A DNA stretch of 64,000 bases. Source: Novosphingobium terrae (GTDB taxonomy: Bacteria; Pseudomonadota; Alphaproteobacteria; Sphingomonadales; Sphingomonadaceae). The notes under the pieces were generated by a model, which ran no database searches, was not told the DNA's origin, and saw nothing but the letters and a program-made list of their open reading frames with translations. A program made the position numbers and the translations under genes. The stretch lies in assembly GCF_017163935.1 (NCBI RefSeq), contig NZ_JABVZR010000001.1, positions 3,534,001-3,598,000 on the forward strand, read 5' to 3'. Positions 18,030 to 27,190 of the stretch are shown piece by piece (within the stretch, counting starts at the first letter, position 1; the number at the start of each line of letters is the position of its first letter).

Positions 18030-19103
18030 TTTCCCGGCGATGGCTTCGGCGATATGCCCGCGCCACAGGGCGCTCAGCAATTCGGTCTGGGTGACGAGGC
18101 CCAGATAGCGGCCATGGCCATCGACGATGATCGCCTCATGATAGCGGCCGCCCGAGAGGATCGGCAGCACCTCATCGATGGGCGTATCGGCCGAGGCGAT
18201 GCAGGGTGACCGGTCCATCGCCTGCGAGACCATGCCCTGCCCGCCCAGTTGCGCCACGCCCAGCAGGCCCTCGACATGGCCATCGGGCGCCACCACCGGC
18301 AGGGCGTGCAAATCCTGCGCCGCCATGGCCCGCTCGGCATCCTGAAGCGAGGCCTCCGGGGCCAGCGCCCGGGCCTCGCGCATGATCTGGGCGCAGCGGA
18401 TCACGCCATGCAGCCGGCGCCATGCCCGGCTCTCCACCTGACGGAACAGCGTATCGAGATCCTCGCTGCTGACATCGAGCAGATCGTCGTAATGGGCCAG
18501 CACCTCATCCACATCGGCGATGGTATAGCCCACGCCGCCCGCTGGCGGCGCCACATAGGCCGCCGCGCGATGCGGATAATTGCCGCGCACCGCCGCATTG
18601 AACAGCCAGCCGATCCCCACCAGCAGCAGGCAGTTCACCAGAACCGGCAGCAAGGCGAAACCCCACCCCGCGCCCACCACCGCCGGGCCGCCGATCACCG
18701 TGGTCAGCGCCACCGCGCCGCCGGGCGGGTGGAGGCAGCGGGCCAGGCTCATCATGGCAATGGCGGTGGCGACGGCCAGACCCGCCGCAGTGGCCGGATC
18801 ACCGATCAGCTTCATCCAGAGAATGCCCGACAGCGCCGAGATCGTGTTGCCGCCAATGATCGCCCAGGGCTGCGCCAGCGGACTGGCCGGCACCGCGAAG
18901 AGCAGCACCGCCGAGGCGCCCATCGGCGCGATCAGCAGCGGCAGGCCTCCTGCATGCCCCAGCCAGAGATGCATCACCGCCCCGGTGAACAGAATGCCCA
19001 GCGCCGAGCCGATAAAGGCCTGCACGATGCGCGTGGGCGTGCTGGCCGGCTGGATGCCGATCCAATGCGCAAAGCCGTGAAGCCGGTTGGCCGGGGTGGT
19101 CAT
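18021..19103 (-). CDS. HPP family membrane protein with C-terminal CBS domains
   Basis: Integral membrane protein of the HPP family (named for a His-Pro-Pro motif, here in CLHPPGGAVAL), with about five hydrophobic segments in the first 190 residues. HPP proteins have been linked to nitrite transport in plastids; the substrate here is unknown. The C-terminal half has two CBS-like repeats (ALPVVAPDGHVEGLLGV and the GHGRYLGLVTQTELL region), which usually bind adenine nucleotides. The ATG at 19103 has an AGGA six bases upstream and is preferred over a TTG at 19121. Confidence 0.85.
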   Translation of the reverse strand: MTTPANRLHGFAHWIGIQPASTPTRIVQAFIGSALGILFTGAVMHLWLGHAGGLPLLIAPMGASAVLLFAVPASPLAQPWAIIGGNTISALSGILWMKLIGDPATAAGLAVATAIAMMSLARCLHPPGGAVALTTVIGGPAVVGAGWGFALLPVLVNCLLLVGIGWLFNAAVRGNYPHRAAAYVAPPAGGVGYTIADVDEVLAHYDDLLDVSSEDLDTLFRQVESRAWRRLHGVIRCAQIMREARALAPEASLQDAERAMAAQDLHALPVVAPDGHVEGLLGVAQLGGQGMVSQAMDRSPCIASADTPIDEVLPILSGGRYHEAIIVDGHGRYLGLVTQTELLSALWRGHIAEAIAGKGA

Positions 19104-19217
19104 GCAATGTCCTGGGAGCAAGGGTGGTCGAGCGGCAGCCTTTAGGGATCGAGGGCGATCAGCGACAACACTCTCTTCCTGGGAGGGGCATAGTTTCTGT
19201 TGTCAGCGCGATGGCCG

Positions 19218-19679
19218 TCAAAGCCCCGGGCGGCCCTCGATCTGGTGAAGCAGGCCGTTGAGCATGGGGCGCAGGCGCAGGATTTCCTCGCGATGGGTGG
19301 CCGTCAGCCGGGCGAGTTGTTCGCGCGCCTTGTCGGTCAGCACCAGCAGGGCGCGGCGCTTGTCTCCGGGCGCGGCGCGGCGCTCGACAAGGCCGAGGGC
19401 CTCCAGCCGGTCGATCAGCCCGGTGGCGCTGTGAGGCTTCAGGATCAGCCGCTCGGCAACATAGCCCACGGTGACCTCCCGCTCCCCCGCACCGCGAATC
19501 GCCAGCAGCGCCTGATGCTGCTGAGGGGTGAGGCCGCAAGCGGTCGCCGCCGCCTCACTGAAGGCCAGAAACTGGCGCAGGGCATGGCGGAAATCGGCCA
19601 GCGCCACGTAATCGGTGTCGGCCAGATCGCCGGGCACGGCCTGGCTGAGGGCGTCGTCATTCATCATCTTTGCCTTCAT
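19218..19679 (-). CDS. MarR family transcriptional regulator
   Basis: Winged-helix dimeric regulator of 153 residues. The DNA-binding part reads GLTPQQHQALLAI, then the recognition helix region around LILKPHSATGLIDRLEALGLVERR and the beta-wing APGDKRRALLVLT. Divergent from the ClC gene, with a palindrome (19690-19706) in the gap, so it probably controls itself and the chloride transporter. The ligand cannot be read from sequence. Confidence 0.9.
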   Translation of the reverse strand: MKAKMMNDDALSQAVPGDLADTDYVALADFRHALRQFLAFSEAAATACGLTPQQHQALLAIRGAGEREVTVGYVAERLILKPHSATGLIDRLEALGLVERRAAPGDKRRALLVLTDKAREQLARLTATHREEILRLRPMLNGLLHQIEGRPGL

Positions 19680-19689
19680 GACTTGAATA

Positions 19690-19706
19690 ATATCGTGATG
19701 CGATAT
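19690..19706. promoter_or_regulatory. Candidate MarR operator
   Basis: Inverted repeat ATATCG-tgatg-CGATAT, perfect 6-bp arms with a 5-base spacer, eleven bases upstream of the marR start and in the only gap between marR and the ClC gene. Size and symmetry suit a MarR dimer. Confidence 0.6.
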
Positions 19707-19752
19707 AAATGGCCAGCATCTTTACGCAGCTCCACCCGGAAAAAATCACGCC

Positions 19753-21525
19753 ATGGCTCAGGATTACAGCATAAACCCCGCCGCCGATACCAGCCCCAAA
19801 CCCCTGGGCGATCACAGCGCCGATCGGCGCATGGTGATGCTGGCACTGGCCGCCACGGTGGCGGGCACGGGTGGCGCGCTGGGCGCATGGGTGCTGCTGC
19901 GGCTGATCGCTCTGGCCATCAACCTGTTCTGGTATGGCCGCGTCTCCACCGCCACCGCCGAGATCGGGGCCAGCCCCCTGTTTTCATGGCATGCGGGGCT
20001 GTGGGTGCTGGCGATCCCGGTCATCGGCAGCGTGATCGTGGGGCTGATGGCGCGCTTCGGTTCCGAGAAAATCCGCGGCCACGGCATTCCCGAAGCCATC
20101 GAGGCGATCCTTTATGGCGAGAGCCGCCTGTCGCTGAAGGTGGCGATCCTGAAGCCCCTGTCCTCGGCGATCTCGATCGGCAGCGGCGGGCCTTTCGGCG
20201 CCGAGGGGCCGATCATCATGACCGGCGGGGCGATCGGCTCGCTCTTCGCGCAATGCTTCCGCCTGAGCGCCGCCGAGCGCAAGACCCTGCTGGTGGCGGG
20301 CGCGGCAGCGGGCATGACCGGCATCTTCGGCACGCCTCTGGCCGCGATCCTGCTGGCGGTGGAGGTGCTGCTGTTCGAATGGAAGCCGCGCAGCTTTGTG
20401 CCGGTGGCCATCGCCGTGCTGGTCAGCTTTGCCTGGCGCCCGCTGCTGCTGGACCATGGCCCGCTGTTTCCGCTGCTGGCCACCAGCCTGCCTTCGGGTG
20501 GCGCGGTGGCGGGCATGGCGCTGGCACTGGGCGGGGTCATCGGGCTGGAGGCGGCGCTGCTGTCCTCCTGCCTCTATCGCATCGAGGATCTGTTCCACCG
20601 CCTGCCCATCCACTGGATGTGGTGGCCCGCGCTGGGCGGCGTGGCCGTGGGGATCGGCGGCTGGATCGACATGCGCGTGCTGGGCGCGGGTTATGGCAAC
20701 ATCCAGCTGCTGCTCGATGGGGCGTTTACGCTGAAGATGATCGCGCTGCTGCTGGTGGTGAAGGCGGCGGTATGGCTGGTGGCGCTGGGCTCTGGCACAT
20801 CGGGCGGTGTGCTGGCGCCGCTGCTGATTCTGGGCGGGGCGACGGGGGCCTTGCTTGGCCATTTCCTGCCCGGGCCGATGGGCTTCTGGGCCATGGCGGG
20901 CATGGGCGCGATGATGAGCGGCGCCATGCGTGCTCCGCTGACCGGCGCCCTGTTCGCCGCCGAGCTGACGGGGCAGTTCAATTCCCTGCCCGCCCTGATG
21001 GCCGCCTCCATCGGGGCCTATGGGGTCAGCGTGCTGGTGATGCGCCGCTCGATCCTGACCGAGAAGATCGCCCGGCGCGGGCGGCATATCCTTCAGGAAT
21101 ACACCGTCGATCCGCTGGACTTTATGCAGGCCGGGCAGATCATGACTCACAATCCGCAAACCCTGCGTGGCAGCATGCAACTGCGCGAGGCCTCGGCGTT
21201 TTTTGCCCAGAGCGCCAAACACCGCTCCTATCCGGTGGTGGATGAGGATCAGCGCCTGCTGGGGCTGGTCTCGCGTTCGGATGCGCTGCGCTGGCGGGTG
21301 GAGGGCGCATCGGGCGAGCAGACGCTGGCCGAGGTGGTGTCCGATGCCTCGCAGCCCTTTGCCCGGCGCCAGAGCCCTATCGGGGACGTGGCCGATCTGA
21401 TGGTCGAGACCGGGATCGGGCGGATTCCCATCGTGCAGGATGACAGCGCGCGGGTGATCGGCATCCTCTCCCGCCATGATCTGCTGAAGGCACGCAGCAC
21501 CACGCGGGGCGCCGAACGCCGCTAG
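19753..21525 (+). CDS. ClC-type chloride channel/antiporter with CBS domains
   Basis: Membrane chloride transporter. The first 420 residues hold the ClC fold with its selectivity signatures: GHGIPEA, GSGGPFGAEGPI (containing the gating Glu), and SGTSGGVLAPLLILGGA. The last 150 residues carry two CBS domains (QIMTHNPQTLRGSMQL and the EVVSDASQPFARRQSPIGDVADLM region). ClC proteins with CBS domains are uncommon in bacteria compared with short forms. Whether it is a channel or a Cl-/H+ exchanger cannot be decided here. Divergent from the MarR gene. Confidence 0.92.
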   Translation: MAQDYSINPAADTSPKPLGDHSADRRMVMLALAATVAGTGGALGAWVLLRLIALAINLFWYGRVSTATAEIGASPLFSWHAGLWVLAIPVIGSVIVGLMARFGSEKIRGHGIPEAIEAILYGESRLSLKVAILKPLSSAISIGSGGPFGAEGPIIMTGGAIGSLFAQCFRLSAAERKTLLVAGAAAGMTGIFGTPLAAILLAVEVLLFEWKPRSFVPVAIAVLVSFAWRPLLLDHGPLFPLLATSLPSGGAVAGMALALGGVIGLEAALLSSCLYRIEDLFHRLPIHWMWWPALGGVAVGIGGWIDMRVLGAGYGNIQLLLDGAFTLKMIALLLVVKAAVWLVALGSGTSGGVLAPLLILGGATGALLGHFLPGPMGFWAMAGMGAMMSGAMRAPLTGALFAAELTGQFNSLPALMAASIGAYGVSVLVMRRSILTEKIARRGRHILQEYTVDPLDFMQAGQIMTHNPQTLRGSMQLREASAFFAQSAKHRSYPVVDEDQRLLGLVSRSDALRWRVEGASGEQTLAEVVSDASQPFARRQSPIGDVADLMVETGIGRIPIVQDDSARVIGILSRHDLLKARSTTRGAERR

Positions 21526-21591
21526 ATTCGCTTTTTGGCGCGGGCCTGTGCTAGGGGCCGCGCCGATGAAGCAGCCAGCAGGAAACAAGTC

Positions 21592-22281
21592 ATGATCGAG
21601 CCCGAATTGCTGGGCACCGCGCAGGTGCCCGATGGCGTGGAACTGCGCCTGATGCGTCGCGGCGCGGATTTCATGATCACGCTGGCCGGCAATGAGCTGA
21701 TGACCACCCGCATGCATCATTCCGAGGACAGTCTCGCGGTGATGACTCACGAGCGGCTGGGCGAGCGCGGCCCGCAGCGCTGGCTGATCGGCGGCTATGG
21801 CATGGGCTTTACCCTGCGCGCGGCGCTGAACGTGCTGGGCACCGATTCCGCCATCACCGTGGTCGAGCTGGTGCCAGAGATCATCCAATGGGCGCGCGGC
21901 CCCATGGCCGAGGTGGCGGCGGGCTGCCTTGATGATCCGCGCGTGATGCTGGTCGAGGACGATGTAAGCAATGCCATCAAGGCCGCGCATGGCATCTATG
22001 ACGCGATCCTGCTCGATGTCGACAATGGCCCGGACGGGCTGGTGCGTGAGGGCAACAATGGGCTCTACACCGGGCGCGGGCTGCGCGCCGCCAAGCATGC
22101 GCTGAGCCCCGGCGGCATGCTGGCGATCTGGTCGGCGCATCAGGACAACGCCTTTGTGAAGCGCCTGAAGGACACCGGCTTCGAAGTGGAGGAGCGCTTT
22201 GTGCGCGCCCGGCCCAACAACAAGGGGCCGCGCCATTTCATCTGGTTCTGCCGGAAGCCCGATCACGATGTGGCCGGATGA
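21592..22281 (+). CDS. Spermidine synthase-like methyltransferase-fold protein
   Basis: A 229-residue protein with the polyamine aminopropyltransferase-like Rossmann fold: IGGYGMGFTLRAAL (nucleotide loop), TVVELVPEIIQWAR (acidic end of the second strand), and DAILLDVDNGPDG, where the catalytic Asp region lies. It is shorter than true SpeE (about 280 residues) and lacks a clear N-terminal beta domain, so the substrate is uncertain. The ATG at 21592 has AGGA upstream; an earlier in-frame ATG lacks one. Stop overlaps the next start (ATGA). Confidence 0.8.
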   Translation: MIEPELLGTAQVPDGVELRLMRRGADFMITLAGNELMTTRMHHSEDSLAVMTHERLGERGPQRWLIGGYGMGFTLRAALNVLGTDSAITVVELVPEIIQWARGPMAEVAAGCLDDPRVMLVEDDVSNAIKAAHGIYDAILLDVDNGPDGLVREGNNGLYTGRGLRAAKHALSPGGMLAIWSAHQDNAFVKRLKDTGFEVEERFVRARPNNKGPRHFIWFCRKPDHDVAG

Positions 22282-22652
22282 AGCTGTGGTTTGATGGCGG
22301 TTGCCGCCCCAACCCCGGCGTTCTGGAAACGTCGGTGGTGACGGGCGGCAAGGCACATATCCGCGCCGATTGCGGCAGCGGCGACAACAATGATGCCGAA
22401 TGGCTGGCGCTGATCCATGCGCTGGAACTGGCGCAGGGCCTGGGCGCGAAGGATGTGGCGCTGCTGGGCGATGCCGCGATGATCGTGCATCAGGCGCGCG
22501 GCGAGTGGCCCTGCAAGACGGAGCGCTTCAAGGCCTATCATGCCCGCTTTACGGCTTTGGCCGCGCAGTTCGATCGCGTCCGTGTGCGCCATATCAAGCG
22601 GCAACAAAATCTGGCGGGAATTGCGCTGGAACGCCATCACGGCAAACTATAG
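22278..22652 (+). CDS. RNase H-like protein lacking the last catalytic residue
   Basis: A 124-residue RNase HI-fold protein. Asp6 (DGGCRPNPG), Glu41 (DAEWLALIHALE) and Asp65 (LLGDA) match three of the four acidic catalytic residues. At the fourth site, in a motif normally N-x-x-A-D-x-L-A, the sequence reads NLAGIALE with Gly114, so the last Asp is absent. It may be a reduced-activity nuclease or a nucleic-acid-binding remnant. Coupled to the upstream gene by ATGA and followed ten bases later by rluE. Confidence 0.75.
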   Translation: MKLWFDGGCRPNPGVLETSVVTGGKAHIRADCGSGDNNDAEWLALIHALELAQGLGAKDVALLGDAAMIVHQARGEWPCKTERFKAYHARFTALAAQFDRVRVRHIKRQQNLAGIALERHHGKL

Positions 22653-22661
22653 ATTGGCCCG

Positions 22662-23228
22662 ATGCCCCGCCTGATCCTGCTCAACAAGCCCTTCGATGTG
22701 CTCTCGCAATTCACCGATGCGGGGACGGAAGGCAGCACGCGCGCCACGCTCTCGGACTTTGTGAAGGTGCCCAGCGTCTATCCCGCCGGTCGGCTGGACC
22801 GTGACAGCGAGGGGCTACTGCTGCTCACCGACGATGGCCGCCTGCAGGCTCGCATCGCCGATCCGCGCTTCAAGCTGCCCAAGACCTATCTGGTGCAGGT
22901 GGAAGGCGCCCCGGATGAGGTGGCGCTGGAAAATCTGCGCCGCGGCGTGATGCTGAAGGACGGCCACACCCTGCCCGCCGAGGCCGAGGCCATCGAGACG
23001 CCCGACCTCTGGCCCCGCGACCCGCCCGTGCGCTTCCGCAAAAGCGTGCCAGACCACTGGCTGCGCCTCACCATCCGCGAGGGCCGCAACCGGCAGGTCC
23101 GCCGCATGACCGCCGCCGTCGGCCTGCCCACCTTGCGACTGGTGCGCTGGAGCATCGGCGACTGGTCCGTGGAGGGCATCCCGCAAGGCGAATGGCGCGA
23201 GGGTGTGATCCCTCGCTTCGGGCGTTAA
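22662..23228 (+). CDS. 23S rRNA pseudouridine synthase, RluE-like
   Basis: Isomerises uridine in RNA, by family probably U2457 of 23S rRNA. The RsuA/RluE catalytic motif [14 protein letters not shown] (Asp46) is intact, the N-terminus has [12 protein letters not shown], and the [11 protein letters not shown] motif comes later. At 188 residues it lacks an S4 domain, as in RluE. The stop overlaps the stop of the convergent gene by three bases. Confidence 0.88.
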   Translation: MPRLILLNKPFDVLSQFTDAGTEGSTRATLSDFVKVPSVYPAGRLDRDSEGLLLLTDDGRLQARIADPRFKLPKTYLVQVEGAPDEVALENLRRGVMLKDGHTLPAEAEAIETPDLWPRDPPVRFRKSVPDHWLRLTIREGRNRQVRRMTAAVGLPTLRLVRWSIGDWSVEGIPQGEWREGVIPRFGR

Positions 23229-24376
23229 TCCTCGCCTTCGAAGGCGAGGCTGCCCTGATTGCACAGGGCGGCGATCAGGGTGATGGCTTCGGGCAGATCG
23301 GCCAGCGAAGGATCGGGTTCGATGGCGCCGCCCGCGCAGATCTCTTTCGCCAGTTCGGCGGTGGCGCCTGACGCTTCGAAGCAGGTGCCATCGGCAAACA
23401 GCCACAACGCATCGCCGCCGCGTGCCACAAAGGCAAAGCGGCTGGCGGGGTTGCGATAAAGCGCCAGCCCCTCTTCCAGCCCTTCACTCACCTCTTCATC
23501 GGTGAGGGGTTCTTCGGGGCGCCAGTCCTGATCGGCATATTTGGGCGTGGTGTTGTGGCAGCCGAACCAGCGCGCGAAGGCCTCGCGGTCCTGCAGGCTT
23601 TCCGTCACCATCTTGTGCAAGCCGTCCAGCGCAGAGGCCACGATCTCGCCCGGATGGTCCTGAACGGGCAGGCCGGGGTCGGCATAGCGGTCATCGTCAT
23701 TCTCGCGGGAGAGAAGTTCCTCGCTCCAGCCCTCGATCAGATCGTGGCGCGAGGGCGCGCGAAAGCCAATCGAATAGGTCATGCAATCATCGCCCACGGC
23801 CACGCCGTCATGCGCGAAGCCGGGGGGCACATAGAGCATATCGCCCGGCTCCAGCATGAAGTCTCCGGTGGGTTCGAAACCCTCCAGCAGGCGCAGATCC
23901 TCATGCGGGCGCAGCGGCGTGGTGTCATCGCAGCGCGGGCCCACCGTCCAGCGGCGGCGGCCAAGGCCCTGCACAAGAAAGACATCATACTGGTCGAAAT
24001 GCGGGCCGACGCCGCCGCCATCCGTGGCGTAGCTGACCATCACATCGTCGATCCGCCAATCCGGGATAAAGCGGAAAGGCTCGATCAATTCGGCGACATC
24101 GGGGACATGCTGGTCCACCGCCTGCACCAGCAAGGTCCACGGCTGCGCGCCCAGCTTTGCGAAGCGATCCTCGGCCAGCGGGCCGTTTTCCATGCGCAGT
24201 TTCTCGCCATCCTGAAAGATCAGGCGGGATTCCACGCCCTCTTCGCAGGCCAATCCGGCCAGTTCATCGGGCTCCAGCGGGTTGGCCCAGTCGGGGAAGA
24301 CGCCCCGGAACAGGCGGGGTTGGCGCTGCCAATCGTTGCTCAGGAAGGCGGGGATGTCGAAATTCTCAAGGGCCAT
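23225..24376 (-). CDS. RoxA-like cupin (JmjC-type) ribosomal protein hydroxylase
   Basis: Fe(II)/2-oxoglutarate oxygenase related to E. coli YcfD/RoxA, which hydroxylates an arginine of ribosomal protein L16. The iron ligands His126 and Asp128 ([11 protein letters not shown]) and distal His189 ([13 protein letters not shown]) are in place, and the 383-residue length with an all-helical C-terminal half fits. A perfect 20-base palindrome (23230-23249) lies in the last codons. Target specificity is inferred from the family. Confidence 0.87.
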   Translation of the reverse strand: MALENFDIPAFLSNDWQRQPRLFRGVFPDWANPLEPDELAGLACEEGVESRLIFQDGEKLRMENGPLAEDRFAKLGAQPWTLLVQAVDQHVPDVAELIEPFRFIPDWRIDDVMVSYATDGGGVGPHFDQYDVFLVQGLGRRRWTVGPRCDDTTPLRPHEDLRLLEGFEPTGDFMLEPGDMLYVPPGFAHDGVAVGDDCMTYSIGFRAPSRHDLIEGWSEELLSRENDDDRYADPGLPVQDHPGEIVASALDGLHKMVTESLQDREAFARWFGCHNTTPKYADQDWRPEEPLTDEEVSEGLEEGLALYRNPASRFAFVARGGDALWLFADGTCFEASGATAELAKEICAGGAIEPDPSLADLPEAITLIAALCNQGSLAFEGED

Positions 24377-24437
24377 GGGGCTGCTCTAGGCCGAGCGGCC
24401 CTTTCAGGCCAGCCTCTTGCACGCTACAGGCCCCTTT

Positions 24438-24707
24438 ATGAAACGCAGAAAGCGCTATCTGACGGCCACCATGCCGGACGGCTATGTGAAGACCATCGGC
24501 CCCACCTCCGATCCCTTCACCCATTACTGGCGCATCGTGGCCATTCTGCAGAACGGCAAGACCGAGGTGTTCTGGGGCCATGCGCGCTCGCTAACCGAAG
24601 CGAAAAGCAAAAAGGCCGCCACGCAGGAAGCGGCCAAAATGCGCGGCTGGACCAGCTGGCAATTCGAAATCGCCGAGCTGGTCGAGAGCGATACGCCTCC
24701 AGACTAA
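24438..24707 (+). CDS. Small conserved-looking basic protein, unknown function
   Basis: About 89 residues from the ATG at 24438 (AGG eight bases upstream), rich in Lys and Arg at the start, no signal peptide, no membrane helix. The sequence MPDGYVKTIGPTSDPFTHYW suggests a compact beta-rich fold. I do not recognise the family. Convergent with dipZ, with adjacent stops. Confidence 0.6.
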   Translation: MKRRKRYLTATMPDGYVKTIGPTSDPFTHYWRIVAILQNGKTEVFWGHARSLTEAKSKKAATQEAAKMRGWTSWQFEIAELVESDTPPD

Positions 24708-26414
24708 TCAGCCGAAGGTAAAAGCAAAAGCCTCCACACCGGGATCGAGGAAGGTGATCATAAAGCTGTGATCGCCCGCGCCCTTGGCCAGCCGCACCAG
24801 CTGATAGAGCCGGTTGTCCGTCACCACACCATTGCCCTGCGCATCGGTGTCCACACCATGGTCGGCACCGGGCGCATGGCCGTCGATGGTCACACGGAAG
24901 CGCACCAGCTTGCCGCCTGCCGCCGGGCCCAGCACCAGATGCAGGTCACGCGCCTGAAAGCGATAGGCGATGCCGCCGCCCGCCGTTTCCAGCCGCGCGC
25001 TTTCAGCGCCAACCGTCCAGCGCCCTTCCAGCCCCCAGCCATCCGACTGCAAGCCGCCCAGAGCATAGGTTTCCGCCGCATCCTGCTTCACCGCAGGCGT
25101 GCTGGAAAAGCCCTGAGAGCGGGCATAACCCACATAGGTTTCAGGTGATTGCTCCTGACCGCTGCGCTCGGCCTCAATGCCCTGGTCCATACCCTGCACC
25201 GTGCCGCCGGGCACCGCCGAGGCGCCATTTTCGGCCAGCACCTTCTGGATCAGCTTTTCGAAGGCGGCATCGTCGCCCTCGCCGAACATATGCGCGCGGA
25301 TGCGGCCCTGAGCGTCGATCAGATATTCGGCGGGCCAGTACTCGTTGTTGAAGGCCTTCCAGATGGCGTAATTGTTGTCCAGCGCCACCGGGTAGGTCAC
25401 GCCCAGCCGCTTCACCGCATCGCGCACATTGGTGGGGTCTTTCTCGAAGGCGAACTCCGGCGTGTGGACGCCCACCACTACAAGGCCCGCCTGCCTGTAC
25501 TTCTCGGCCCAGCCCTTCACATAGGGCAGGGTGCGCAGGCAGTTGATGCAGCTGTAGGTCCAGAAATCGACCAGCACCACCTTGCCCTTGAGATCAGCCG
25601 CCGTCAGCGGTTGCCCATTGAGCCACAGCGTCGCGCCATTGAAACCGGGGTTGGCGCCTTCATCGCCGAGCCCGTCGCCGCTGCTGGCCGCTTTGCGGGC
25701 GATGCCGAAGCGTTCCAGCAGGCCCTGCTCGATCCGGTTGGTGCTGGCTGCCGAGAGCTTGGTCAGCACGCCTGTGTCAAGCCCCAGAGCGATCACCGCC
25801 ACAGCGCCGAGAACCACCAGACCCAGAACCTGCCTCACCCTCTCGCCAAAGCCCAGCGAGCGCTTCATCGCGCCATAGACCTTGCCGCCCACCACCAGCG
25901 CCAGCGCCAGAGACGTCGCCGCGCCCAAGCCATAAGCCAGCAGCAAAGCGCCCGTCGCCAGCCCACCGCCTTTCAGCGCTGCGCCGGTCAGCACCAACCC
26001 AAGGATCGGCCCGGCGCAAGGTGCCCAGAGCAGGCCGGTGGCCGCACCCAAAGCCAAGGAACCGCGCCACCCGGAATCGCCATGGGCATTTTCCGCCCAG
26101 CGACCGCCCAGTTGCACCAGAGGCCGCGTCATCCTGTCGGCCAGCGAAGGAAACACCAGCGTCAGCCCGAAGAGCGCCAGCAGCACCAGCGCCACGCCCC
26201 GGCCCACATCATTGGCGCCCACCGCCCATTGCCCGCCCACCGAGACCAGCACCGCCATGCCGGCGAACATCACCGTCATGCCCGCCAGCATCGGCAGCCC
26301 ATGCGAGAGGAAGGGCTTGCCCGCGCGCGCAAAGGCGAAGGGCAGGATCGGCAGGATGCAGGGGCTCATGATGGTGAGCGCGCCGGCCAGATAGGAGAGC
26401 AGGTAAAGCAGCAT
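24708..26414 (-). CDS. DipZ-type thiol-disulfide protein (CcdA + thioredoxin fusion)
   Basis: A 568-residue fusion. The N-terminal CcdA/DsbD-like membrane domain has cysteines in SPCILP (Cys19) and APCAGP (Cys133), which carry electrons across the membrane. It is followed by a periplasmic TlpA-like thioredoxin domain with the motif CINC (Cys289/Cys292) and a C-terminal beta-sandwich extension (about 430-568) as in mycobacterial DipZ. It likely reduces periplasmic disulfides or serves cytochrome c maturation. Downstream of the M24 peptidase and aldehyde dehydrogenase genes on the same strand. Confidence 0.88.
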   Translation of the reverse strand: MLLYLLSYLAGALTIMSPCILPILPFAFARAGKPFLSHGLPMLAGMTVMFAGMAVLVSVGGQWAVGANDVGRGVALVLLALFGLTLVFPSLADRMTRPLVQLGGRWAENAHGDSGWRGSLALGAATGLLWAPCAGPILGLVLTGAALKGGGLATGALLLAYGLGAATSLALALVVGGKVYGAMKRSLGFGERVRQVLGLVVLGAVAVIALGLDTGVLTKLSAASTNRIEQGLLERFGIARKAASSGDGLGDEGANPGFNGATLWLNGQPLTAADLKGKVVLVDFWTYSCINCLRTLPYVKGWAEKYRQAGLVVVGVHTPEFAFEKDPTNVRDAVKRLGVTYPVALDNNYAIWKAFNNEYWPAEYLIDAQGRIRAHMFGEGDDAAFEKLIQKVLAENGASAVPGGTVQGMDQGIEAERSGQEQSPETYVGYARSQGFSSTPAVKQDAAETYALGGLQSDGWGLEGRWTVGAESARLETAGGGIAYRFQARDLHLVLGPAAGGKLVRFRVTIDGHAPGADHGVDTDAQGNGVVTDNRLYQLVRLAKGAGDHSFMITFLDPGVEAFAFTFG

Positions 26415-26476
26415 GGATCGTTGGCCTGAAATGTCTCGATACTGGCGTTACGTGCGAAACAGCCCTCAGGTTACGC

Positions 26477-27142
26477 TCAGGCCAGCAGATCCTCGTAAAA
26501 AGCGCCGAAACTGCGGGTGGGATGGCGGATCTGCATCTCCAGAATCCACAGGCCCGGCGTGGGCGCTTCGGGGAATTGCCCCAGCTTGCCGCCGTTGTGA
26601 ACCGAATGCGGGTAGTCGCCCACGCGGTGGCCCTGAATGTCGAGGTTGATCACCCAGCCCAGCTTTTCAGCCTCGGCACGGGCAGCTTCGTACAGAGTTT
26701 CGCCCGTCACCGCACCGCCGTTCCACAGGGTAGCGACGGTGTCGAACAACACCTTCACATCGCGGGCACAGGCCTGCATCTCGGCATCATTGCCTGTGGT
26801 GAAAGTGGCCCCGGCATCGCCCTCATGCCCATCGAAGACCGGGCCCATATCGACGAACCAGATGTCATTCTCGCCCAGAACGGCGGTGCCTTCGGAGCGG
26901 TCCGAAAAGATCTTCAGCGTGTTTTCGCCAAAGCGGATCAGCAGCGGGTGCCAGGCCAGCTCCATGCCCATCTCGGCCAGAACGCCCTTGCCCATGGTGG
27001 TGGCTTCGGCCTCGGCCATACCGGGGCGGACCTGCGCGGCGATGGCGTTCAGCGCCTCCCAGCTTTTGGCCTGAGCCGCCTTGATCGTGGCCAGATCATA
27101 GCTTGCGCCAACAGCTTCGCGAGGGGACAGGGTGGTGGACAT
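26477..27142 (-). CDS. M24 family metallopeptidase (Xaa-Pro/methionyl aminopeptidase-like)
   Basis: Single-domain pita-bread peptidase of 221 residues. Metal ligands can be placed: Asp in FVDMGPVFDGHEGDAG (two Asp), His in QGHRVGDYPH, Glu in ILEMQIRHP and the terminal Glu in FYEDLL. It lacks the N-terminal creatinase-like domain, so it is short for a prolidase. The substrate is unknown. Confidence 0.8.
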   Translation of the reverse strand: MSTTLSPREAVGASYDLATIKAAQAKSWEALNAIAAQVRPGMAEAEATTMGKGVLAEMGMELAWHPLLIRFGENTLKIFSDRSEGTAVLGENDIWFVDMGPVFDGHEGDAGATFTTGNDAEMQACARDVKVLFDTVATLWNGGAVTGETLYEAARAEAEKLGWVINLDIQGHRVGDYPHSVHNGGKLGQFPEAPTPGLWILEMQIRHPTRSFGAFYEDLLA

Positions 27143-27190
27143 GCGGCAATCTCCGAGGTGGGTGAGGTCTGCGCTAAACCGCGCAAATTC

